DNA from: an uncultured Oscillospiraceae bacterium
Lineage (GTDB): Bacteria > Bacillota > Clostridia > Oscillospirales > Oscillospiraceae
Reading direction: 5' to 3'
Assembly: GCA_934561725.1 (NCBI GenBank)
Contig: CAKTGW010000016.1
Location: forward strand, 1-9,011
Length of the DNA stretch: 9,011 bases
Shown in pieces: positions 1 to 5,382 of the stretch; the first letter of the stretch is position 1, and every line of letters begins with the position of its first letter. The translations under genes and the position numbers were made by a program. The notes below the pieces were generated by a model. That model ran no database searches, was not told the DNA's origin, and saw only the letters and a list, made by a program, of their open reading frames with translations.

Positions 1-431
1 GAATGCAGGACCTCATTCTGGAGGTCAATATTCCCCTGGAGACCGTTGTTGAGCACACGGACACCGGCGATAAGGAAGTCGAGCGAAAGGTCTTCCCCGG
101 CTATGTGCTTGTCAAAATGGTCATGACCGACGAAAGCTGGTATCTTGTCCGCAATGTCCGCGGCGCCACAGGCTTTGTCGGCAGCGATGGGGATCCCATT
201 CCTCTCACCGAGCAGGAGATCATTTCCATGGGCGTTGAGCGCCGCGAATACAAGCTGGGCTTTGACGTGGGCGACAAGGTAAAAGTCGTTGACGGCCCGC
301 TGGATGGCTTCTTCGGCATCGTGGATGAGCTGGACGCTGAAAAGGAGCGCGTACGCGTGATCGTGTCCATGTTCGGCAGAGAGACTCCCGTCGACTTTGA
401 GTTGGATCAAGTCGAACCTGTAACAGAATAA
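1..431 (+). CDS. nusG: Transcription termination/antitermination protein NusG (5'-truncated by window edge)
   Basis: NusG binds the RNA polymerase clamp and modulates pausing, termination and transcription-translation coupling. The reading frame is open from the left edge, and the visible 142 residues correspond to about the last three quarters of a usual NusG (about 175-180 aa), so the Met at position 3 is internal and the true start lies upstream. The NGN-domain signature FPGYVLVKM is at visible residues 32-40, and the C-terminal KOW domain runs from about residue 88 ([19 protein letters not shown]) to the end, including [17 protein letters not shown], which is typical of the family. The stop is TAA at 429-431. 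It is followed after 16 bp by rplK, the usual nusG-rplK-rplA order, where the upstream neighbour is normally secE (outside the window). No unusual residues were noticed. Confidence 0.97.
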   Translation, partial: MQDLILEVNIPLETVVEHTDTGDKEVERKVFPGYVLVKMVMTDESWYLVRNVRGATGFVGSDGDPIPLTEQEIISMGVERREYKLGFDVGDKVKVVDGPLDGFFGIVDELDAEKERVRVIVSMFGRETPVDFELDQVEPVTE

Positions 432-432
432 T

Positions 433-440
433 AGGAGGTG
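433..440 (+). promoter_or_regulatory. Ribosome binding site fixing the rplK TTG start
   Basis: AGGAGGTG lies 7 nt before the TTG at 448. It sits directly behind the nusG stop and supports the non-ATG start of rplK. Confidence 0.85.
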
Positions 441-447
441 CTTTACA

Positions 448-876
448 TTGGCACAGAAAGTAGTTGGATACGTTAGATTCCAGGTTCCCGCAGGCAAGGC
501 GACTCCCGCCCCCCCTGTCGGTCCCGCACTCGGCCAGTACGGCGTTAATATTGCTCAGTTTACCAAGGATTTCAATGAGCGCACCAAGGGCGACATGGGC
601 ATGATGATCCCCGTTGTCATCACTGTATACGCCGACCGCAGCTTTACCTTTATCACCAAGACCCCCCCGACCGCTCTTCTTATCAAGAAGGCATGCGGCA
701 TTGAGACCGCTTCCGGCGTTCCTCAGCGCGATAAGGTCGCTACCATCAGCCGCGAGGATCTCCGCAAGATTGCCGAGCAGAAAATGCCCGACCTCAACTG
801 CAGTGATGTCGAAGCCGCTATGAGCATGGTGGCCGGTACCTGCCGCAGCATGGGCGTTCTTGTCGCTGCCGAGTAA
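448..876 (+). CDS. rplK: 50S ribosomal protein L11
   Basis: L11 binds the GTPase-associated centre of 23S rRNA on the large subunit and takes part in factor-dependent GTP hydrolysis; the family is also the target site region of thiostrepton. The product is 142 aa, the normal length. The N-terminal domain carries the proline-rich element [15 protein letters not shown] (residues 20-34), and the C-terminal RNA-binding domain covers about residues 73-142, including the [11 protein letters not shown] segment. The start is TTG, chosen because AGGAGGTG precedes it by 7 nt and the protein begins [16 protein letters not shown], matching the family N-terminus. It follows nusG by 16 bp and precedes rplA with a roughly 100 bp intercistronic gap that contains a probable L1 regulatory structure. 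It is cotranscribed with both neighbours by inference. Confidence 0.98.
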   Translation: MAQKVVGYVRFQVPAGKATPAPPVGPALGQYGVNIAQFTKDFNERTKGDMGMMIPVVITVYADRSFTFITKTPPTALLIKKACGIETASGVPQRDKVATISREDLRKIAEQKMPDLNCSDVEAAMSMVAGTCRSMGVLVAAE

Positions 877-916
877 GAGCAGCTCTTGTGGCGAAAGCCT
901 GTCTTTTCGCCTGAAC

Positions 917-957
917 GTGGGAGGATATGCCCCCGTGGCAGTCATCCGACGAACCAC
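917..957 (+). promoter_or_regulatory. Probable L1 (RplA) binding site in mRNA, autoregulatory leader of rplA
   Basis: The 101 bp between rplK and rplA can fold as follows: GTGG (917-920) pairs with CCAC (954-957); an asymmetric internal loop follows (GA 921-922 opposite GACGAA 948-953); then GGAT (923-926) pairs with ATCC (944-947) and TGCC (928-931) with GGCA (937-940), closing a 5-nt loop. A GUGG/CCAC helix followed by a purine-rich asymmetric loop and a second helix is the architecture of the L1 site in 23S rRNA helices 76-78 and of L1 mRNA operators, which are known to be widespread in bacteria. The pairing is read from the sequence; L1 binding is inference. The structure ends about 5 nt before the rplA Shine-Dalgarno, which fits translational repression. 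Confidence 0.62.
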
Positions 958-977
958 AATACAAGGAGGAAATCAAA

Positions 978-1664
978 TTGTTCAGAGGTAAGAATTATAA
1001 AGAGAGCGCAAAGCTCATTGATAAACAGGCTCTGTATGAGCCCGCTGAGGCTTTTGATCTGGTGACCAAGGCCAGCAAGGCCAAGTTTGACGAGACCGTT
1101 GAGCTGCACGTAAAGCTGGGTGTTGACTCCCGTCACGCTGACCAGCAGGTGCGCGGCGCCATCGTCCTGCCCCACGGCACCGGCAAGACCGTCCGCGTGC
1201 TGGTCTTCTGCAAGCCCGAGCGCGAGGAAGAGGCCAAGGCAGCTGGTGCTGATTACGCCGGCGGCATGGATCTGGTTGAGAAGATCCAGAAGGAAAACTG
1301 GTTTGAGTTCGACACTGTTATCGCTTCTCCCGACATGATGGGCGTTGTCGGCCGTCTTGGTAAGGTCCTCGGCCCCAAGGGCCTGATGCCCTCTCCCAAG
1401 GCCGGTACTGTTACCCCCAACATTGCAAATGCCGTTACCGAAGCTAAGGCCGGTAAGATCGAGTATCGCCTCGACAAGACCAATATCATCCACTGCCCCA
1501 TCGGCAAGGTCTCCTTCGGCGCAGAGAAGCTGAATGAGAACTACAACGCACTCATGGGCGCTATCCTGAAGGCAAAGCCCGCTGCTGCCAAGGGTCAGTA
1601 TATCCGTTCCTGCGTCACTGCTTCCACCATGGGCCCCGGCGTGAAGATCAACGCCAAGCAGTAA
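978..1664 (+). CDS. rplA: 50S ribosomal protein L1
   Basis: L1 forms the mobile stalk of the large subunit that accompanies E-site tRNA release, and in many bacteria represses its own operon by binding mRNA. The product is 228 aa, close to the usual 229-234. The signature block [20 protein letters not shown] spans residues 125-144, and the C-terminus [19 protein letters not shown] is typical. The start is TTG at 978, because AAGGAGG (963-969) lies 8 nt ahead and family homology begins here. An in-frame ATG at 927 would add 17 residues with no family similarity, would run through the regulatory hairpin and lacks a good ribosome binding site at the usual distance. It is last in nusG-rplK-rplA; a strong terminator follows 28 bp after the stop, so rplJ-rplL are not in this transcription unit. 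Confidence 0.98.
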   Translation: MFRGKNYKESAKLIDKQALYEPAEAFDLVTKASKAKFDETVELHVKLGVDSRHADQQVRGAIVLPHGTGKTVRVLVFCKPEREEEAKAAGADYAGGMDLVEKIQKENWFEFDTVIASPDMMGVVGRLGKVLGPKGLMPSPKAGTVTPNIANAVTEAKAGKIEYRLDKTNIIHCPIGKVSFGAEKLNENYNALMGAILKAKPAAAKGQYIRSCVTASTMGPGVKINAKQ

Positions 1665-1692
1665 TTTCCAGGGATTTATACATTAAAAATGC

Positions 1693-1735
1693 AAAACCGC
1701 TCCGCTGCGGATCATCCGCGGCAGAGCGGTTTTTA
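1693..1735 (+). terminator. Intrinsic terminator of nusG-rplK-rplA
   Basis: AAAACCGCTC (1693-1702) pairs with GAGCGGTTTT (1724-1733), with an inner GCGG/CCGC helix (1707-1710 with 1716-1719) and loop ATCAT, followed by T residues. The run of A on the left means it could also work for transcripts arriving on the - strand. Confidence 0.92.
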
Positions 1736-1764
1736 TATACAGAAAATCACATCTCGTCTGATTG

Positions 1765-1805
1765 TAAACGAATGCCGCAGACTAAAAGCCTGCGGCATTC
1801 GTTTA
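1765..1805 (-). terminator. Hairpin closing the rpmH-acpP unit
   Basis: This is a perfect 16-bp inverted repeat (1765-1780 with 1790-1805) around a 9-nt loop. It includes the TAA stop of the ACP gene in its stem. The U-tract on the - strand is short (TTTA and then CAATC), so termination efficiency is uncertain. In the + direction the tail is more T-rich, so it may also back up the rplA terminator. Confidence 0.72.
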
Positions 1806-2033
1806 TTTGTTCAGTGCGTTCTCTATGAACGCAGATAATTGACCGACTGTGCGGATGTCCTGTGTAGCCCGAACCGAGGGCGGCAAGGCAAATTCCTCTT
1901 CGATCAAAACGATCAGCTCAGCCAGGTCAACTGAGTCAGCTCCGAGGTCGGTGACGATATCGGTATCAGCGGTGATCTCGCCGCTGACATCCAACTGCGT
2001 GCGAAGCAAATGACAAACACGCTCAAATACCAC
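1803..2033 (-). CDS. acpP: Acyl carrier protein
   Basis: Acyl carrier protein holds growing acyl chains as thioesters on 4'-phosphopantetheine, normally for fatty acid synthesis in the cytosol. The product is 76 aa, the usual ACP length. It has the attachment motif LGADSVDLAEL with Ser34 as the predicted modified residue, and the acidic helix that follows (LIVLIEEEF) is typical. The start is GTG at 2033, with AGAGGGG (2043-2049) 9 nt upstream. It follows jag by 27 bp and is probably the last gene of the rpmH-rnpA-yidD-yidC-jag unit, because no terminator separates them. No fab, pks or nrps genes are visible nearby, so whether it is the main fatty-acid ACP or a second specialised ACP cannot be decided here; the symbol acpP is by family. 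Confidence 0.93.
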   Translation of the reverse strand: MVFERVCHLLRTQLDVSGEITADTDIVTDLGADSVDLAELIVLIEEEFALPPSVRATQDIRTVGQLSAFIENALNK

Positions 2034-2060
2034 GGATATCTTCCCCTCTCAGTTGTTTTT

Positions 2061-2729
2061 TCAGCTCCACTCCCGAACGGTCGGCTTATTCTTCTTGGAC
2101 TCAGGACGGCTGTAGGAAACGACTACACGGCGGTTCGGCTCCGTTCCGGTAGAACTGGTCGTAACACCCTCGTAGTCCTGGAGCGCAGTGTGGATCACAT
2201 GGCGCTCATAGCTGTTCATGGGTTCAAGAGCCATACTGCGGCGGTATTTGACTACCTTTGCAGCCATTTTCTCTGCCAGATGCACCAGAGAATCCTCCCG
2301 CTTGGAACGGTAATTCTCTGCATCCACATTGATATACAGCCGCTTTTCTGCGCCGCGATTTACGGCATAATTGGTCAGGTGCTGGATCGCATCCAGAGTC
2401 TCGCCGCGGCGGCCGATGATCACGCCCATATTGTCGCCGCTGAGACAGACATTCAGGCCTTTTTCACGTTCGGTAATGGTGATCTCCGCCTCGGCACCCA
2501 TGTGCTGGAGCAGACCGCGGATAAACGCTTCGACCTTTTCCTGATGGGATTCAGTCTTTTCATAGCTGACCTTCACAACAGCGGGCGAAGCACCCAGGCC
2601 CAGGAAGCCGGACTTGGCACGCTCAATGATCTCTACAGAGACGGCATCGCGCTCCAGACCCAGCTGCTTGAGCGCAGAGGCAATCGCCTCATCCTCTGTC
2701 TTGCCGGTTACTTGAATCGATTCTATCAT
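2061..2729 (-). CDS. jag: Jag/KhpB RNA-binding protein (SpoIIIJ-associated)
   Basis: Jag (KhpB, EloR) is a cytoplasmic RNA-binding protein, a partner of KhpA, linked to cell elongation and division control in Gram-positive bacteria and regularly encoded behind yidC/spoIIIJ. The product is 222 aa. The Jag-N domain covers about residues 1-55, with the KSGFLGLG motif at 39-46. A KH domain covers about 80-135, with the GxxG loop in VIIGRRGETLDAIQ (103-116). A C-terminal R3H domain covers about 145-207, with its R-x3-H motif at Arg176/His180. The start is ATG at 2729, because GGGAG precedes it by 7 nt and the Jag-N homology begins there; a longer reading frame to 2792 overlaps the end of yidC and has no family support. 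It is 13 bp behind yidC, clearly in the same operon. Confidence 0.96.
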   Translation of the reverse strand: MIESIQVTGKTEDEAIASALKQLGLERDAVSVEIIERAKSGFLGLGASPAVVKVSYEKTESHQEKVEAFIRGLLQHMGAEAEITITEREKGLNVCLSGDNMGVIIGRRGETLDAIQHLTNYAVNRGAEKRLYINVDAENYRSKREDSLVHLAEKMAAKVVKYRRSMALEPMNSYERHVIHTALQDYEGVTTSSTGTEPNRRVVVSYSRPESKKNKPTVREWS

Positions 2730-2742
2730 GTGTATACTCCCG

Positions 2743-3954
2743 TTATTCTTCTTCAGCAGAGTTTTCGCCCTCGGCGTGCTCTGTATCAGCATCGGTCAGG
2801 TCCTCCTGCACGCCGTAGCGGTCAGGATCATAGCCGCGTCCCCGGGCATAGCGCCGGGTACCCACCTGAGATGCAGGCTTCTTTTCCTCCGGCAGACCGG
2901 CGGCCGCACGCTCGGCGGCACGTTCAGCAGCACGGCGGTCAGCCTCTTCTGTGCGGGCCTTGGCATTCTGCTTACGCTTACTGGTGTTCTTGTTCTGAAG
3001 GATCTCGCCCTCGGCGCGGCGCCGCTCAGCTTCCTCGCGCTTGCGCTCCAGCTCGGCGGCACGGGCCTCCATGCGGGCGGTGCGCTCAGCTGTTTCGGCC
3101 TCAATGACCTTTTTGAAATGGCCGTTGAGGATCAGCTCCTGAATGATGGCAAACAGGCTGTTGGCGATCCAGTAAATGCCCATTGCGCCGGGCATGATAA
3201 AGCAGATGTACACGGACATGATGGGCATGACCATGTTCATGCTCTTCATCATATTTGCCTGATCAGGCGCCGCAGCGGCCTGATTGCTACTGGAGACCTT
3301 CATGGTCAGCCAGGACAGAAATGCAGAGATAAAGGGGATCAGGAACAGACCCAGTGCAGGCGCCCAGCTGGCTGCCTCCGCCCAGTTTACCTTGGTAAAG
3401 AAGTTCAGCTGGGGGAAATCGCACAGGTTCATGCCCAGAAACTCATAGTTCAGATCCAGCAGGCCCGGTGCAATTGCCTTGAGCTCTTCGAAGTGATCTC
3501 CAACGTGCTTTGCAATTTCCAGCTCCTTGTAGACGCCGGTGGAAATGCTGATGCCATAATCGCCCAGCTTGGCGATGATCTCACTGATCTCATCGGCCGA
3601 CAGGCGCATGACATGTGTAAGAGGAGAGCGGACAACGCTGTACAGTGCGATAAGGATGGGGAAGGGAATCATTGTCCAGAGACAGCCCGACATGGGGTTG
3701 ATCTTCTCTTCCTGATACAGCTTGGACACTTCCATCTGGTATTTCTGCTTGTTGCCGCCATGCTTTTTCTCCAGCTCCTTGAGAACGGGAGTCAAGCTGT
3801 TCATGCGCATCATGCTGCGCTTGCTCTTGATCTGGAACGGCAGGAGAACGAGCTTTACGACCAGCGCGAACAGAATGATGGCCACGCCAAAGTTCTGCAC
3901 CGGCTCATACAGCTTGAGTAGCAGCCACGAAAAGGGCACGGTAATAATGGACAT
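2743..3954 (-). CDS. yidC: Membrane protein insertase YidC/Oxa1/SpoIIIJ family
   Basis: YidC inserts and folds inner-membrane proteins alone or with SecYEG. The product is 403 aa; the YidC core occupies residues 1-280. Hydrophobic segments are at about 22-40, 92-108, 199-216, 241-258 and 260-275. The family's cytoplasmic hairpin lies after VKLVLLPFQIKSKRSMMRM, with Lys34 at the place of the conserved groove arginine (R73 of B. subtilis SpoIIIJ); this equivalence is my alignment by eye. There is no lipoprotein signal peptide. Residues 281-403 form a long charged tail: Glu/Arg/Ala-rich and probably coiled coil (285-350), then basic (361-380), then acidic to the C-terminus. The start is ATG at 3954, with GGAG 6 nt upstream; a TTG at 3966 would overlap that site. 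It is 27 bp behind yidD and 13 bp before jag. Confidence 0.96.
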   Translation of the reverse strand: MSIITVPFSWLLLKLYEPVQNFGVAIILFALVVKLVLLPFQIKSKRSMMRMNSLTPVLKELEKKHGGNKQKYQMEVSKLYQEEKINPMSGCLWTMIPFPILIALYSVVRSPLTHVMRLSADEISEIIAKLGDYGISISTGVYKELEIAKHVGDHFEELKAIAPGLLDLNYEFLGMNLCDFPQLNFFTKVNWAEAASWAPALGLFLIPFISAFLSWLTMKVSSSNQAAAAPDQANMMKSMNMVMPIMSVYICFIMPGAMGIYWIANSLFAIIQELILNGHFKKVIEAETAERTARMEARAAELERKREEAERRRAEGEILQNKNTSKRKQNAKARTEEADRRAAERAAERAAAGLPEEKKPASQVGTRRYARGRGYDPDRYGVQEDLTDADTEHAEGENSAEEE

Positions 3955-3981
3955 TGAATTCTCCAATCTGTCTTACTGTCC

Positions 3982-4203
3982 TCATGGGACAGGGTCGTAA
4001 AAATCGTGGTTCTTATCCCTGTGGAAGGGATGGCACTTGCTCAGGCGCTTCAGGGTGAGCCACAGACCCTTTGCGGCGCCATACTTTTCCAAAGCCTCCA
4101 GGGCATACTCAGAACAGGTGGGGACAAAACGGCAGGACGGCGGGAAAAGAGGGGAGATGGCACGGCGATAAAACCGCACCAATGCAATCAAAAAACCCTT
4201 CAC
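3982..4203 (-). CDS. yidD: Membrane protein insertion efficiency factor YidD
   Basis: YidD is a small membrane-associated protein that helps YidC-dependent insertion. The product is 73 aa, the normal size. An amphipathic N-terminus (residues 1-19) precedes the family signature [20 protein letters not shown] (23-42), then [15 protein letters not shown] (46-60), and it ends in YDPVP, the usual C-terminus. Conserved cysteines are Cys24, Cys30 and Cys57. The start is GTG at 4203, which overlaps the rnpA stop as GTGA (4200-4203), so translational coupling to rnpA is likely. It lies between rnpA and yidC as in most Firmicutes. Confidence 0.96.
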   Translation of the reverse strand: MKGFLIALVRFYRRAISPLFPPSCRFVPTCSEYALEALEKYGAAKGLWLTLKRLSKCHPFHRDKNHDFYDPVP

Positions 4204-4565
4204 GTTTCCCGCCGCCTTTTCTCGTTCAGAAGTCCCAGCTTTTTGCAGGCAGTCAGATATGCTTCCTCCAGCTGCCCATAGGCGGCAAAGCGGCTGCGCA
4301 TTCTGGCCACTATAATAATATCGTAGCCCTTCTGCAGCTGCGGATCATTCAGACGATAGATCTCTCTGAACCGGCGGCGCACTCGGTTGCGCACCACTGC
4401 CTTACCCAGCTTTGCTGTTACTGTGATACCCAAGCGGTTATGGTCGCGGCGCGTTTTTCGGCAGTAGACCACCAGAAGCGGCGTCGCAGCACTTTTGCCT
4501 TTGGAGTACAGGCGGCGAAACTCATAATTATTCTTTATCGAAACAGATGATTTCAGCTTCCTCAC
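4200..4565 (-). CDS. rnpA: Ribonuclease P protein component
   Basis: RnpA is the protein subunit of RNase P and assists the catalytic RNA in 5' maturation of tRNA precursors. With the GTG start at 4565 the product is 121 aa, within the family norm (about 110-125). It has the N-terminal block [16 protein letters not shown] (10-25), the RNR motif [13 protein letters not shown] (59-71) and the YDIIIVAR strand (81-88). The start is uncertain. A TTG at 4598, 5 nt after the rpmH stop, would add 11 residues, but it has no spaced Shine-Dalgarno and those codons run through a short palindrome (4581-4597). The GTG has only a weak upstream purine stretch. The 3' end overlaps the yidD start by 4 nt. It is cotranscribed with rpmH by inference. 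Confidence 0.94.
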   Translation of the reverse strand: MRKLKSSVSIKNNYEFRRLYSKGKSAATPLLVVYCRKTRRDHNRLGITVTAKLGKAVVRNRVRRRFREIYRLNDPQLQKGYDIIIVARMRSRFAAYGQLEEAYLTACKKLGLLNEKRRRET

Positions 4566-4580
4566 CCCGAAACGGCTTTC

Positions 4581-4597
4581 TGGGGAAATTTTCCCCA
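4581..4597 (-). repeat. Short palindrome between rpmH and rnpA
   Basis: TGGGGAAATTTTCCCCA is an inverted repeat of 8+8 around one base. In the - strand RNA it can form a 6-bp stem with a 5-nt loop directly after the rpmH stop and before the likely rnpA start. It has no U-tract in the right place for a terminator; a role in mRNA processing or in setting the rpmH/rnpA expression ratio is possible but unproven. Confidence 0.5.
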
Positions 4598-4603
4598 ACC
4601 TGA

Positions 4604-4738
4604 TTAGTAGCTCAGCTGAGCTCTGCCCTTTGCTCTGCGGCGAGCGAGGACCTTGCGGCCATTCTTGGTGGCCATTCTCTTGCGGAAGCCGTGCACCTTC
4701 TGGCGCTGACGCTTCTTGGGCTGGTAGGTACGGAACAT
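4604..4738 (-). CDS. rpmH: 50S ribosomal protein L34
   Basis: L34 is a small, very basic protein of the large ribosomal subunit. The product is 44 aa, the standard length. It starts [20 protein letters not shown] and continues through the [16 protein letters not shown] block that defines the family. The start is ATG at 4738, with AGGAGGTG 6 nt upstream; the longer open frame to 4807 is only leader sequence. It is first gene of the rpmH-rnpA-yidD-yidC-jag unit, driven by the promoter at 4871-4900. Confidence 0.98.
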   Translation of the reverse strand: MFRTYQPKKRQRQKVHGFRKRMATKNGRKVLARRRAKGRAQLSY

Positions 4739-4763
4739 GCTGTACACCTCCTTGTTTATTTCT

Positions 4764-4785
4764 GGGGCAGGAAACTGCACGCCCC
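4764..4785 (-). promoter_or_regulatory. Hairpin in the rpmH 5' leader
   Basis: On the transcribed strand GCAG and CTGC pair around a TTTC loop, extended by GGGG/CCCC with a small bulge, about 10 nt before the rpmH Shine-Dalgarno. It could influence L34 translation. I recognise no known leader family in it. Confidence 0.35.
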
Positions 4786-4870
4786 GATCATACTCAACAT
4801 CGGCCATCGGCCGAAGCAGTTGACAATTCTCTGTCCGCAGCGGGGATTCCCGATGTGGACACGCTTATAT

Positions 4871-4900
4871 ATTTTACCCTATTTTCACTGCTCCTGTCAA
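4871..4900 (-). promoter_or_regulatory. Sigma-A-type promoter of the rpmH operon
   Basis: On the - strand, TTGACA (4900-4895) and TAAAAT (4876-4871) are separated by 18 bp. The predicted start near 4864 gives a leader of about 125 nt before rpmH. Confidence 0.8.
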
Positions 4901-5017
4901 CGATTTTTTCATGACAGCGCCCTTCTCACGCATTTGAAAAATGTGCACAATTAATTGAATTTAATTTTATGCATTCTGTTTCATGTTTACAAAAAATTCA
5001 AAATTCTCGAAGAAGGC

Positions 5018-5046
5018 TTGACTTTTGCAGAAAATAAGTCTAATTT
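5018..5046 (+). promoter_or_regulatory. Promoter of the small gene upstream of the lactate permease
   Basis: TTGACT (5018-5023) and TAATTT (5041-5046) are spaced 17 bp. The -35 is good and the -10 is poor (3 of 6). The predicted start near 5053 would give a short leader of about 25 nt that contains the Shine-Dalgarno. Confidence 0.55.
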
Positions 5047-5077
5047 ATTGATTAACTTACCAAAGGAGGTGTCCCGC

Positions 5078-5284
5078 ATGAACAACGCTTCAGCTTTCAT
5101 GATGTCTGCCGCAGCAGCTTGCGCTGGGGCTGCCTCTGCCTGCACAAACAACAACATCGTCATTATTCTGGACACCATTCTGCTGGTGTCCTTTTTTATT
5201 ATTTCCCGAGTTATTATTCTTCCCCTGATCGGTCTACTAATTTTGGATTCATCTTATCCGAAAGATGTGCTCTCCGCCGCCTGA
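5078..5284 (+). CDS. Small Ala-rich membrane protein of unknown function
   Basis: I do not recognise this gene. The product is 68 aa. The start is ATG at 5078, because AAAGGAGGT (5062-5070) lies 7 nt ahead; the open frame reaching back to 4955 crosses the promoter and is not supported. Residues 1-26 are rich in Ala (10 residues), with Ser, Asn and two Cys (ASAFMMSAAAACAGAASAC). Residues 27-57 are strongly hydrophobic (about one long or two short membrane segments, interrupted by Asp32 and Arg44). A short hydrophilic tail ends SYPKDVLSAA. It has its own promoter and terminator, and the lactate permease starts 98 bp downstream. It might be a small membrane protein, a permease accessory factor, a type I toxin-like peptide, or a leader peptide for attenuation; the sequence does not decide. 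Its base composition is more AT-rich in the second half than the neighbouring genes. Confidence 0.62.
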   Translation: MNNASAFMMSAAAACAGAASACTNNNIVIILDTILLVSFFIISRVIILPLIGLLILDSSYPKDVLSAA

Positions 5285-5308
5285 TCGTTTTTTGTACGCA
5301 AAAAATGC

Positions 5309-5344
5309 AGAGAGTTCCGTCTTTCGGACGGGGCTCTCTTTTTT
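5309..5344 (+). terminator. Strong intrinsic terminator/attenuator between small gene and lctP
   Basis: A 13-bp stem pairs AGAGAGTTCCGTC (5309-5321) with GACGGGGCTCTCT (5327-5339), two of the pairs being G-U, around loop TTTCG, followed by six T (5339-5344). It lies 39 nt before the permease start codon, so transcripts from the promoter at 5018 must read through it to reach lctP. Confidence 0.9.
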
Positions 5345-5382
5345 AATAGAAACAAATACTGAAAAAGAGAGGTTCCCAAGCA

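Larger units (their letters stand above)
4739..5077. other. Divergent intergenic region, AT-rich; no dnaA and no clear origin
   Basis: This 339-bp stretch between rpmH and the small + strand gene holds the rpmH leader and promoter (left half) and the promoter of the small gene (right half). Positions of about 4930-5060 are markedly AT-rich compared with the surrounding genes. Two words distantly like a DnaA box occur: TGTGCACAA at 4942-4950 (one mismatch to the reverse of TTATNCACA) and TGTGGACAC at 4854-4862 (two mismatches). That is too few and too weak to call an origin. A CGGCC/GGCCG inverted repeat lies at 4801-4813 inside the rpmH leader. No tRNA, repeat array or further gene was seen. 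Confidence 0.6.

Noticed and set aside
927..977. N-terminal extension of L1 from ATG 927
   Set aside because: It passes through the regulatory hairpin and a good Shine-Dalgarno, and adds residues not found in L1. TTG 978 has the right spacing.
2730..2792. N-terminal extension of Jag
   Set aside because: It overlaps the yidC 3' end and precedes the GGGAG site; Jag-N homology starts at 2729.
2010..3921. Two long + strand frames (365 and 397 residues) opposite jag and yidC
   Set aside because: They overlap each other and lie antisense to well-identified Jag and YidC genes; the composition is that of antisense translation.
4820..4848. TTGACA on the + strand as a promoter for the small gene
   Set aside because: There is no -10 at the right distance (about 4843-4848 is GC-rich), and it lies inside the rpmH leader on the other strand.
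4842..4950. Chromosome origin (oriC) beside rpmH
   Set aside because: There are only two weak DnaA-box-like words, no repeated boxes and no dnaA. The AT-rich tract is explained at least partly by promoters.
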